Positions 7,969 to 14,514 of a stretch of 47,077 nt of DNA are shown here, one piece after another. How positions within the stretch are numbered: the first letter of the stretch is position 1; each line of letters opens with the position of its first letter. Location: positions 1 to 47,077 of IMG/VR virus record IMGVR_UViG_3300035459_000076; one strand, written 5' to 3'. Below the pieces are notes generated by a model. The model did no database searches, was not told where the DNA came from, and saw nothing but the letters and a program-made list of their open reading frames with translations. This stretch comes from a virus. The position numbers were made by a program, and so were the translations under genes.

Positions 7969-8240
7969 TGGCATCACCTGAGTCGATTGCAGCGTTGTGC
8001 ACCGTGGGGGTAACTGTCGTGGGTGGGGCCATCGCCTTCGGAAGATTGCGTCAGAGGGTGATCGACATGGGTAAGGAAGTGACGAGCAACACCAAGCGGG
8101 TTGCAGGGTGCGAGGAAAAGGCCAGCAACAACGAAGGGGACAGGCGCGAGATCATGACAAAGCTGGACAACCTTGTCAAAGGACAGGATGAGATGCGAAC
8201 GCTTCTTATCAAGCACATTACCAAGGAGCCACTGGAATGA
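7968..8240 (+). CDS. small membrane protein with coiled coil, holin-like
   Basis: A 90-residue protein with one N-terminal membrane segment (about residues 7-24, ALCTVGVTVVGGAIAFGRL) followed by a charged coiled coil (MTKLDNLVKGQDEMRTLL). AGGGAGGA is eight bases before ATG 7968. GTG 7965 is an alternative. The stop overlaps the next start (ATGA). Membrane anchor plus cytoplasmic coil, and position right before a hydrolase candidate and a two-helix holin, suggest a lysis or membrane-scaffolding part. Confidence 0.65.
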   Translation: MASPESIAALCTVGVTVVGGAIAFGRLRQRVIDMGKEVTSNTKRVAGCEEKASNNEGDRREIMTKLDNLVKGQDEMRTLLIKHITKEPLE

Positions 8241-8677
8241 TATCGGGATTCTGGCAGACTGATCCGAGGCTCTTGCAAAAAGTGCAGACCTTCGGGTGTG
8301 CGTTTCTGGATGGGCTTTATCTGCTTCCGGATGACTTCACCCCGCAGGCGGTGAATGAGATGTATTCGGGTTTTGTACATGGAAAGCTGATCGACATCGA
8401 TTGCACGATACTGTCGTGGGCGAAGTTCTTGGGGGCACTGATTTCCAATCAGACCATTTTGCGCTACCCGCTACAGTTCTCGCGCATTGCGGGTGAGGAC
8501 TACGTCTGCGAGGGAGATGAGAGGGAGATCATCAAGTGGCACCTGTCGAACATTGATGAGGATCACTTCACCGTGGGAGACGGGAAGTCGAAGGTGCTCT
8601 GGGACTCCATGAACAGACCTGATATCATGAAGAAGTATGCGAGCTTCGTCCAGAAAGTCGTGGTAAAGGTCGGGTGA
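8237..8677 (+). CDS. candidate cysteine hydrolase/endolysin, DUF261-like
   Basis: A 146-residue soluble protein. C21 sits in FGCAFLDGLYLL at the head of a helix, and H110 and D123 fall in EDHFTVGDGKSKVLWD, the Cys ... His ... Asp order of papain/C39-like peptidases. The N-terminal pattern recalls the phage protein family DUF261. It lies between two membrane proteins in a lysis-type cluster, where an endolysin is otherwise missing from the genome. I therefore infer a peptidoglycan or cell-wall peptidase. No signal peptide is visible, so it would depend on a holin. Confidence 0.5.
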   Translation: MISGFWQTDPRLLQKVQTFGCAFLDGLYLLPDDFTPQAVNEMYSGFVHGKLIDIDCTILSWAKFLGALISNQTILRYPLQFSRIAGEDYVCEGDEREIIKWHLSNIDEDHFTVGDGKSKVLWDSMNRPDIMKKYASFVQKVVVKVG

Positions 8678-8701
8678 TGCTGTGGAACGTGGAGGTGTAA
8701 G

Positions 8702-8926
8702 ATGACAACGGGAACGAAGTTCTGGTTGGCGGTGGGCACGGTTGCTGCGTGCTTTGTGCTGGCAGCGGTGTACATCCTGAAGGTGACCACACCCGATGCG
8801 ACGGTACTGGGGGCGATTCTGGGGGTGATCACGCTGATCGTGGGCGGGTATTTCACGGCCAATGCGGTCATCACCAACAACGCGATTGCCAACACCACCC
8901 CGCCTGTGACCCCGCCGAAGGCATGA
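8702..8926 (+). CDS. holin-like protein, two membrane segments
   Basis: A 74-residue protein with helices at about 7-26 (WLAVGTVAACFVLAAVYIL) and 35-55 (LGAILGVITLIVGGYFTANA) and a short Pro/Thr-rich tail ending PPKA. This is the size and topology of class II holins, which make the inner-membrane hole that releases endolysin. AACGTGGAGGTGTAAG precedes ATG 8702. The stop codon overlaps the ATG of the next, spanin-like frame. Confidence 0.72.
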   Translation: MTTGTKFWLAVGTVAACFVLAAVYILKVTTPDATVLGAILGVITLIVGGYFTANAVITNNAIANTTPPVTPPKA

Positions 8927-9480
8927 AATGGTCAAGTGGTATTGGCTTGCGGTCGCACTTGTGGTGGGTGCTGCTGTTGCTGTTGTGGGGTGCTACCTCG
9001 TCTCTCGGGGCGCTACCGCAAAGCTCAACGCCGATCTTGCAGGGGTCCGAGCAGCTTTGGTCGACGCTGGATACGCTGGCGCAGACCTTGCCGCAGGCGT
9101 ACGACTCATTCATGGACAGCTTGAGCGGGCAAATAGCCTCGCTTCAGACCAGCAACGACAGCTTGACTCAGACAAATCAGAGCTTGCAGGACAGCAACGC
9201 ACGATTGCAGGACAGCAATCAGTCATTGACGCTCAGAAACGCGGACTTGCAAAACTCGCTTCAGACATCGCAAGCGCAGGTGGTGATATTGGAAAACAAA
9301 TCCGCGCTTTTGCAGAAGGATTTAGACGCCTCTATGCAATCTACCACCCGGGCGGAAGCTGATGCGAGGACACTGGGCTTTCAGGTGGGAATCCTGAAAG
9401 TGGGAATCGTCGTGACCGGTGCGGGTGCACTTGCCGTTCTTGCCTACGAAGGCGGCCGTGCGCTACACTGGTGGAAGTAG
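8923..9480 (+). CDS. signal/membrane-coiled-coil protein, outer frame of nested pair
   Basis: A 185-residue frame starting at ATG 8923 (ATGA overlap with the holin stop). It has an N-terminal hydrophobic segment (WWVLLLLLWGATSSLGA), a Ser/Gln/Asn-rich coiled coil with repeated QDSN units, and a second hydrophobic segment near the C-terminus (VGIVVTGAGALAVLAY). The region 9363-9480 is covered only by this frame, and the operon is otherwise gap-free, which supports it. The ribosome site (GAAGG 8917-8921) is too close to 8923 but suits the nested ATG 8928. Spanin-like by context. Confidence 0.6.
   Translation: MKWSSGIGLRSHLWWVLLLLLWGATSSLGALPQSSTPILQGSEQLWSTLDTLAQTLPQAYDSFMDSLSGQIASLQTSNDSLTQTNQSLQDSNARLQDSNQSLTLRNADLQNSLQTSQAQVVILENKSALLQKDLDASMQSTTRAEADARTLGFQVGILKVGIVVTGAGALAVLAYEGGRALHWWK
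8928..9362 (+). CDS. nested membrane/coiled-coil protein, spanin-like
   Basis: A 144-residue frame wholly inside the 8923-9480 frame in a different phase. ATG 8928 has GAAGG at an ideal six-base spacing. Residues 4-26 are hydrophobic and end AVAVVGC, which could be a transmembrane helix or a lipobox with Cys22. Then comes a long Gln/Ala/Asp-rich coiled coil and a natural-looking end (EGFRRLYAIYHPGGS). Lambda-type Rz/Rz1 spanin genes are nested in the same way and also follow holin and endolysin. Which frame would span which membrane cannot be settled here. Confidence 0.6.
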   Translation: MVKWYWLAVALVVGAAVAVVGCYLVSRGATAKLNADLAGVRAALVDAGYAGADLAAGVRLIHGQLERANSLASDQQRQLDSDKSELAGQQRTIAGQQSVIDAQKRGLAKLASDIASAGGDIGKQIRAFAEGFRRLYAIYHPGGS

Positions 9481-9492
9481 GAGAGAAAGACA

Positions 9493-9810
9493 ATGGGAGC
9501 ACTTGTAGCAAGCAATGGAATAATCACGATCGCCAACACGACTGACACCTTCACGCAGCCGGTGGGGGGAAGCTCACTGACGCCCCAGACAGGAGCTTTG
9601 CTTCAGCCCCAGGCGGCGATACTCACCGCATCAGCGGCGACACATGCGATTCTGGTGGACGCTGATGGGGTAGTGCTGCTGGATCTGCAAGCGGCGGCGC
9701 TTTCCAACGTGGCCCTGGACAACCACTTCTTCATGGGAATCAGGCCCTACAAGACCCCGATCAAGTGCTCCACGCTGACCGGTGGCGGGAAGCTTCGGAT
9801 CTACATCTAA
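9493..9810 (+). CDS. small structural protein (105 aa)
   Basis: A beta-rich, Thr/Ala/Leu-rich protein starting at ATG 9493 after GGAGAGAAAGACA. It contains alternating hydrophobic strands (HAILVDADGVVLLDLQAAAL) and no membrane helix. The pattern is typical of small virion proteins. The family is not recognised. It begins the second structural block after the lysis genes. Confidence 0.6.
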   Translation: MGALVASNGIITIANTTDTFTQPVGGSSLTPQTGALLQPQAAILTASAATHAILVDADGVVLLDLQAAALSNVALDNHFFMGIRPYKTPIKCSTLTGGGKLRIYI

Positions 9811-9813
9811 GCC

Positions 9814-10197
9814 ATGGCGCTCAACATGGCCAATGCGGCTGTCAATGCGGAGGCTGCGGGGCTGAATACCGAGATCGCAAACGGATATCTGCGCATATAT
9901 GACGGAGTGAAGCCTGCAACGGCAGACACGGCACTCGGAGCGCAGAACAAGCTTGCGGAGTTTGTGCTGCCTGCAACGGTGTTCGCTACGGTCAACGGTG
10001 TGATGACTGCCAACGCGATTACTCCTGTAACGGGGCTTTTTGCATCAACTGCGACGTGGTATAGGGTGTGGAAAAGCGACGGAACTACCCCTGAGTGGCA
10101 AGGGGATGTGGGGGCTGAGATGACCCTCAACAGCACGGCGATATCGGTAGGAGCGGCGGTGAGTGTCACCTCGTGGACGCACACCATTCCCAAGTAA
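9814..10197 (+). CDS. conserved phage structural protein (127 aa)
   Basis: The stretch NGYLRIYDGVKPATADTA followed by a beta domain and an end like SVTSWTHTIPK matches a small virion-associated protein family common in tailed phages, whose members I recall as GYLRIYDG.QPA-containing hypothetical proteins. It starts four bases after the previous stop. The exact role (decoration or tail-associated) is unknown. Confidence 0.65.
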   Translation: MALNMANAAVNAEAAGLNTEIANGYLRIYDGVKPATADTALGAQNKLAEFVLPATVFATVNGVMTANAITPVTGLFASTATWYRVWKSDGTTPEWQGDVGAEMTLNSTAISVGAAVSVTSWTHTIPK

Positions 10198-10208
10198 AGG
10201 AGAGAGAC

Positions 10209-10889
10209 ATGATAGAGGTTGTCAGGCGAACAGACTTCGGCAGGAGAATGAAAGAGATCGAGCAGGAAGCAAAGCTTTCGCACGAAGAGCTTGGTGCGTG
10301 GCTCTCCTACAAGATGCGCGGCGACAGGGCATCGCCAAATCCTTTCAAGATGGTAAGAGGGCCGTTCACTGGAAGCTCTCTGCTTGACCCTAACCCTGTA
10401 GATTTGACGGCAGTAACGTCCACTTCGGAGACGGGACTCTGGGCTGTAGCGAACTTCACACCGATCCCGGCGAACTACGCGCGTAGCGGCCAGACCTTTG
10501 AGTTGATTGCTACGGGTATCTACTCCACAGGTGCAAGTGGTACGCTCATTATCACTCCAAGGTATGGTACGACAACGGGTGGTGTTACACTCGGAGCAAG
10601 TGTTACACAGACGGTACCGATCAACCTAACCAGTGAAGCGTGGTTCATGCACGCAATATTGAACTTCAGAAAAGTTGATGCGAGTGCCGCAACGCAGTCT
10701 ACAGCTATGGCAGGGGGGCTGTTCAACGGTGGTGGGATTGCGGGGACTGCATCGACGCAGTGTGTGGTGTGCTTCGGTGGGACGGCAGGGACGGTGGATA
10801 CCACGGCCGCCGCAGGGCTTTTCATCGGCTGGACGCTCTCCGTGGCGGGGAGCTGCACGCCGAAGGTCGTCTTCTGGAGAGACACATGA
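10209..10889 (+). CDS. beta-rich virion protein (226 aa)
   Basis: The start is ATG 10209 with AAAGGAGAGAGAC directly upstream. An earlier in-frame start would read an out-of-place segment. The first 50 residues are charged and helical, possibly an attachment region, and the rest is a Thr/Gly/Ala-rich beta domain. Its stop overlaps the next start (ATGA). Probably a tail, fibre or head-surface protein. Family not recognised. Confidence 0.6.
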   Translation: MIEVVRRTDFGRRMKEIEQEAKLSHEELGAWLSYKMRGDRASPNPFKMVRGPFTGSSLLDPNPVDLTAVTSTSETGLWAVANFTPIPANYARSGQTFELIATGIYSTGASGTLIITPRYGTTTGGVTLGASVTQTVPINLTSEAWFMHAILNFRKVDASAATQSTAMAGGLFNGGGIAGTASTQCVVCFGGTAGTVDTTAAAGLFIGWTLSVAGSCTPKVVFWRDT

Positions 10890-11254
10890 TCTTTGCCGTT
10901 CCGACCATGGTCGGCAATCCGACGTGGCCTGCCTTCTTCTTCAGCCAAGAGATCAACTGGGACAAGCTGACCGTGAGCGGCCAGATCGCCGACGGCGTGA
11001 CGGGGCTGCCCATAGTAGGCGCATACGTCGAGGCGGAGATCACCAATGAGAGCGGGTACCCGATGCTCCAGAACGATCCTGGCTCACCGCAGCCCGCGCC
11101 GCGCATTGTCGACCAGGGTTTCACTGGCCCGAACGGCTGGTATTCGCTTGACGTCACGTGGGCCGAGCAGGGAATCAAGTACCCCGTGCGTGTGAACAGT
11201 GTGAGTGCAGACGGGACTCGTGTAGGAAGGTCTTCGATACTTCTGGGGCAGTAA
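10886..11254 (+). CDS. carboxypeptidase-regulatory-like (Ig-like) domain protein
   Basis: A 122-residue protein dominated by one domain: VSGQIADGVTGLPIVGAYVE, then strands ending GPNGWYSLDVTW. This is the G.V.D..TG.PI.GA pattern of the carboxypeptidase regulatory-like fold, used on virions as a surface binding or spacer domain. The start overlaps the previous stop (ATGA). A host-surface or capsid-decoration role is inferred. Confidence 0.6.
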   Translation: MIFAVPTMVGNPTWPAFFFSQEINWDKLTVSGQIADGVTGLPIVGAYVEAEITNESGYPMLQNDPGSPQPAPRIVDQGFTGPNGWYSLDVTWAEQGIKYPVRVNSVSADGTRVGRSSILLGQ

Positions 11255-11812
11255 GTGGCCGCGCTGCCCCTTTTTCAACAAGATCGACAGGGCACAGTAA
11301 CTCTCTGGAATCCTCTTCAGCTCGATAAGCTGGTATTTCTTGAGCCGCAGGTGGTGACAGGACAGGTGATGCTTTTCACCACCAATCCTCTTGCGTTGCA
11401 GTTACCGGTGGGGGGAGCGGTAACGACCTCGATTACCGAGACCCAAGGCGCGCAGGCAGATTCGGTAGTTGTTGCTGAAACCTATTCAGCGGCTCTTAGT
11501 GAAAGTCAGGCAGCGCAGACTGAAAGTATTATAATTGCTGAGACTTACAAGGCAAGTATTGCCGAGACCCAGAGCGCACAAGCGGACTCGGCAGTTGTCA
11601 AAATTACCTTTTCATTCTCTGTTGTTGAAACACAATCATCACAGGTAGATTCGATAATCGGAAATGTTGCTGCGGCTTCGACGAGTGCTTCTCTTGTAGA
11701 GACGCAGGCAGTACAAAGCGATGGGGTGGTGATTTTGATGGTAGTACCAACCCCTGTTCACGAAAGAGGCGGAAGTAGCTATAATGTGCTCAATCGAAGG
11801 GTTCTGGGATAG
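11255..11812 (+). CDS. repeat-containing fibre-like protein
   Basis: A 185-residue protein starting at GTG 11255, directly after the preceding TAA. The central part is five imperfect repeats of about 22 residues built on ETQxAQxDSxVV (copies begin near residues 63, 86, 108, 130 and 154). Such ETxSAxDS repeats occur in phage tail and fibre proteins and form beta-structured stalks. It lies in the structural block after the Ig-like protein. Confidence 0.6.
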   Translation: MAALPLFQQDRQGTVTLWNPLQLDKLVFLEPQVVTGQVMLFTTNPLALQLPVGGAVTTSITETQGAQADSVVVAETYSAALSESQAAQTESIIIAETYKASIAETQSAQADSAVVKITFSFSVVETQSSQVDSIIGNVAAASTSASLVETQAVQSDGVVILMVVPTPVHERGGSSYNVLNRRVLG

Positions 11813-11823
11813 GAGAAAAGACG

Positions 11824-12021
11824 ATGGCAAAGTCCAAGGGCAAGTGGATACAGAAGGCCACGGCAAGGATGAAGCGCAAAGGGACGCTTGGAAGTTTCGG
11901 GAAGGCCACTTCGAAGCGGATCGCCGCAGGAAAGAAGAAGGGCGGCAAGATGAAGAAAAAGGCCATCTTTGCGCAGAACATGAAAAAGATCGCGGCCAAG
12001 AGAAAGAGAGGAAAGCGATGA
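11824..12021 (+). CDS. very basic small protein 1 (65 aa)
   Basis: About 45% Lys/Arg, with WIQKATARMKRKGTLGSFG near the start and several Lys clusters. This type of small basic protein occurs in late operons of many phages, probably as a nucleic-acid-contacting or packaged protein. ATAGGAGAAAAGACG precedes ATG 11824. Its stop overlaps the start of the next small gene (ATGA). Confidence 0.7.
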   Translation: MAKSKGKWIQKATARMKRKGTLGSFGKATSKRIAAGKKKGGKMKKKAIFAQNMKKIAAKRKRGKR

Positions 12022-12092
12022 TCGGTGCGAAGAAGTGTGACTGCATGAAGGGTATGACCAAGGGCAGCGGAAAGAAAAAACCCAAGAAGTAG
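12018..12092 (+). CDS. 24-aa basic microprotein
   Basis: ATG 12018 has AGAGGAAAGCG directly upstream, and the peptide (MIGAKKCDCMKGMTKGSGKK then KPKK) is Lys/Gly-rich with a CDC pair. It is coupled by ATGA to the gene before it, and the next gene starts five bases after its stop. Its size makes it uncertain, but position and ribosome site support translation. Confidence 0.45.
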   Translation: MIGAKKCDCMKGMTKGSGKKKPKK

Positions 12093-12096
12093 CGCC

Positions 12097-12276
12097 ATGC
12101 CTTTCAAAAGCAAGGCACAGATGCGGGCAGCCTTCGGGGGCTACCTTGGACCCAAGATGAAGAAGAAAGCGAAGCAATGGGCCAAGGAGACTCCAAACAA
12201 GAAGGGCCTTCCGATGCACAAGCGTAAGGCCAAGTCCAAGGGCAAGAGCGTTCGAAAGAGGAAAGGCAAGAAGTGA
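12097..12276 (+). CDS. very basic small protein 2 (59 aa)
   Basis: Begins MPFKSKAQMRAAFGGYLG, continues KQWAKETPNKKGLP, and ends in a Lys/Arg run. The PFKSKAQ...WAKETPN.KKLP signature is one I recognise from a widespread family of small phage proteins of unknown function. It is coupled to the following HNH gene: GTG 12273 overlaps its stop codon. It lies third in a row of Lys-rich small genes. Confidence 0.72.
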   Translation: MPFKSKAQMRAAFGGYLGPKMKKKAKQWAKETPNKKGLPMHKRKAKSKGKSVRKRKGKK

Positions 12277-12752
12277 GACAGATACCACTGACCCAAGACA
12301 AGGTTGCACTTGTAGACGATGAGGACTTTAGTTGGCTTTCTCATTTCAAATGGAACTGCCGTCAAAGCCGTGGGAACCTTTATGCTTTTTCTTGGATTGA
12401 TGGGCACTGCATTTCAATGCACCGGCTTATCCTCAATCCCCCAAGAGAAGTCTCAGTGGATCACAAAAATGGCGATGGACTTGATAACCGCAGGGGCAAC
12501 ATTCGTTTTGCTACGCAGTCTCAGAATACAGCGAATACACAAAGATTTCGTAAGGGGTGTTCTTCTCAATTCAAGGGTGTTGGTTGGATAAAGAGTAGGC
12601 GTAAATGGTTGGCCTACATTCGAAAGGATGGGCAATTCAAGTATCTCGGTCGCTATAGAGATGAGATAGAAGCTGCAAGGGGCTATGATAAAGCAGCCAC
12701 GGAAATGTTCGGGGAGTTTGCCTATACGAACAGAATGGCAGGGTTGCTCTAA
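12273..12752 (+). CDS. HNH homing endonuclease with AP2 DNA-binding domain
   Basis: A 159-residue protein. Residues about 48-88 hold the HNH core (MHRLIL..., VDHKNGDGLDNRRGNIRFAT). Residues about 98-150 form an AP2-type domain (SQFKGVGWIKSRRKWLAYIR ... LGRYRDEIEAARGYD...A). Free-standing HNH-AP2 proteins are mobile genes that cut a target and spread by recombination. Codons are more A/T-rich than neighbours, fitting insertion between the basic-protein and adaptor genes. GTG 12273 overlaps the preceding TGA. Confidence 0.88.
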   Translation: MRQIPLTQDKVALVDDEDFSWLSHFKWNCRQSRGNLYAFSWIDGHCISMHRLILNPPREVSVDHKNGDGLDNRRGNIRFATQSQNTANTQRFRKGCSSQFKGVGWIKSRRKWLAYIRKDGQFKYLGRYRDEIEAARGYDKAATEMFGEFAYTNRMAGLL

Positions 12753-13750
12753 TGTCGTACACAGTAAGCGATATGATCATTGAAGTCTACGAGAACTTGG
12801 GGGAGAGCACTGATCTGCTTCCTTATTCCTCAACCTATGGAGTAGTGGATTTGACTACACCGGGTGCTCAGAAACTTCTAAAATGGGTTGGTCGTGCGTA
12901 TAGAAAAGTTGCAAATACGCAGTTGAGCGACGGGACCTTCGTCCGCTTCAGATCGCTTGAGCGTAAACAGTTCTTCACGCAGAACGTGGTACAGGCAACG
13001 GTGGTAGCGAGCCCTGCGGCGAATCAGGTGCAGCTTTCGGGGCTCATCCAGAACCACGGATATAACAACTGGATCGTAGACATCGGAGCGCCCAATACAA
13101 GCTCTCAGGGAAGCGAGCAGCACTTGGTGATCGCGACCTCTACTGACTCAAACCCGATACTCACCCTTGCCGATAGCGTGTATACCACACCGTCCCCTGG
13201 GACGCTTGTGAACGTCTACAAGAAGTGGTTTGCCTGTTCTCTTAACTCGGGAGCGAACTATCATGTGGGTGAGTTCATTCCCGTGGACCCCAAGGAGGAC
13301 TTTCTCTCGGCGCTGTGGGTCTATGATGTGCAGATGCAGAAAGACCTGAGGCGCTACGACGAGAGGACGCCGCTTTACAAGAATGTCCTCACGCAGTTGT
13401 TTCCTGCCATGTACATTGACCTTGAGACGCCGAGTGGAGGGTGGGGGGCATCGGGGATCGGGGCGGGAATCGAGTTCGACGTAGCTCCTGTGAATGGGGC
13501 GACCTTCGAGCTTCACTACTACGGAGTGAGTGAGGCTCTGACGACAGCATCGCAAGTGATGCTTATTCCTGATGTGTTCTCGGAGATGATCATCAAGTGG
13601 GCGACGAAGACGGGAATGCTCCGGGATCGCGAGTGGGATGGGGCATACGCTTTGCGCAAGGAGTTCGAGGCAGACATGCAGGGAGCGATTCAGGATGGAG
13701 CGTTCCGCTTTGAATATGACTTCCCTCAGATTTGGGTCGAAAGTGATTGA
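12752..13750 (+). CDS. head-tail adaptor/connector-like protein
   Basis: A 332-residue protein. The N-terminus is helical (SDMIIEVYENLGE ... LLKWVGRAYRKVA), typical of adaptor proteins that dock below the portal. The later part has ATFELHYYGVSEAL then MLIPDVFSEMIIKWATKTG, resembling phage adaptor/tail-tubular A-like proteins. It is followed by a fibre gene and the nozzle-like gene, the expected order for a short-tailed phage. The stop overlaps the next start. Confidence 0.6.
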   Translation: MSYTVSDMIIEVYENLGESTDLLPYSSTYGVVDLTTPGAQKLLKWVGRAYRKVANTQLSDGTFVRFRSLERKQFFTQNVVQATVVASPAANQVQLSGLIQNHGYNNWIVDIGAPNTSSQGSEQHLVIATSTDSNPILTLADSVYTTPSPGTLVNVYKKWFACSLNSGANYHVGEFIPVDPKEDFLSALWVYDVQMQKDLRRYDERTPLYKNVLTQLFPAMYIDLETPSGGWGASGIGAGIEFDVAPVNGATFELHYYGVSEALTTASQVMLIPDVFSEMIIKWATKTGMLRDREWDGAYALRKEFEADMQGAIQDGAFRFEYDFPQIWVESD

Positions 13751-14505
13751 TGAGTAACGCCGCAAACTTTCCTCCTTCGGTTGTCATCGACAAAGCCAAC
13801 CAGTACCAGAAAGGGTTCTTCCCGTTTGCGGCCTTCTCAAGTGATGACCCCAACGTCACCGCAAGCCCTGTGTTGACCCTTGCAAGCCCGTGGGCGATGT
13901 CGGGGACATTCAACGGGACATTCAGCGGAACTTTTAGCGGCACGTTCAGCGGAACAGGGACGGCACTTACCAACGCCATTGCCGACACTGCGGCGAACAT
14001 GACAACCAACAATCCGACGCTCCTGAAGGGCCAGGTCGGTTTTGAGACTGACACGGGGTTTTTCAAGTTTGGCGACGGAACTACAGCGTACAACTCACTC
14101 GCATATGCGGCGCGCGGCGTCCAAGCAATCAAGGACGCCGACCTTTCCACCACGCTTGTTGTCAACACTTCTACCAACACGGCGGGAGTGTGGAGCGCGG
14201 CAGTCACGATGCCGCTTCCAAGCTATGCGGCAAAGGCAAAGGCAGCGTGGTGCCTGTGTAGCATATTCAAATCGGCAGGCGTTTCCCTGCTCGCCGTCGC
14301 GGCTGCAACGGGGTACACACTTTCGGACATCACTTCTGGCAACAACATTCGAAAGTACGCTACTATCGGAAAGCAGGGCACGACGGGTGACAGGACTTTC
14401 GGGGTATTGAGAATACCTCTGGATGCAAGTAGCCAGTTTGCATGGTGCACTTCGATCACCAGCGCAGAGGTCATAATAGGTTCACCGATAGCCTATGAAA
14501 TCTGA
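13750..14505 (+). CDS. tail fibre with Mtd/hyaluronidase-like N-terminal motif
   Basis: A 251-residue protein. Residues about 52-68 are four FxGT-type repeats (encoded by 12-bp units at 13903-13955). Residues about 85-120 contain LLKGQVGFETDTGFFKFGDG, the well-known motif of the N-terminal domain shared by phage fibres and tropism determinants. The C-terminal half is a beta domain, probably the receptor contact. It sits between the adaptor and nozzle genes. Confidence 0.75.
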   Translation: MSNAANFPPSVVIDKANQYQKGFFPFAAFSSDDPNVTASPVLTLASPWAMSGTFNGTFSGTFSGTFSGTGTALTNAIADTAANMTTNNPTLLKGQVGFETDTGFFKFGDGTTAYNSLAYAARGVQAIKDADLSTTLVVNTSTNTAGVWSAAVTMPLPSYAAKAKAAWCLCSIFKSAGVSLLAVAAATGYTLSDITSGNNIRKYATIGKQGTTGDRTFGVLRIPLDASSQFAWCTSITSAEVIIGSPIAYEI

Positions 14506-14514
14506 GGGTAGATA

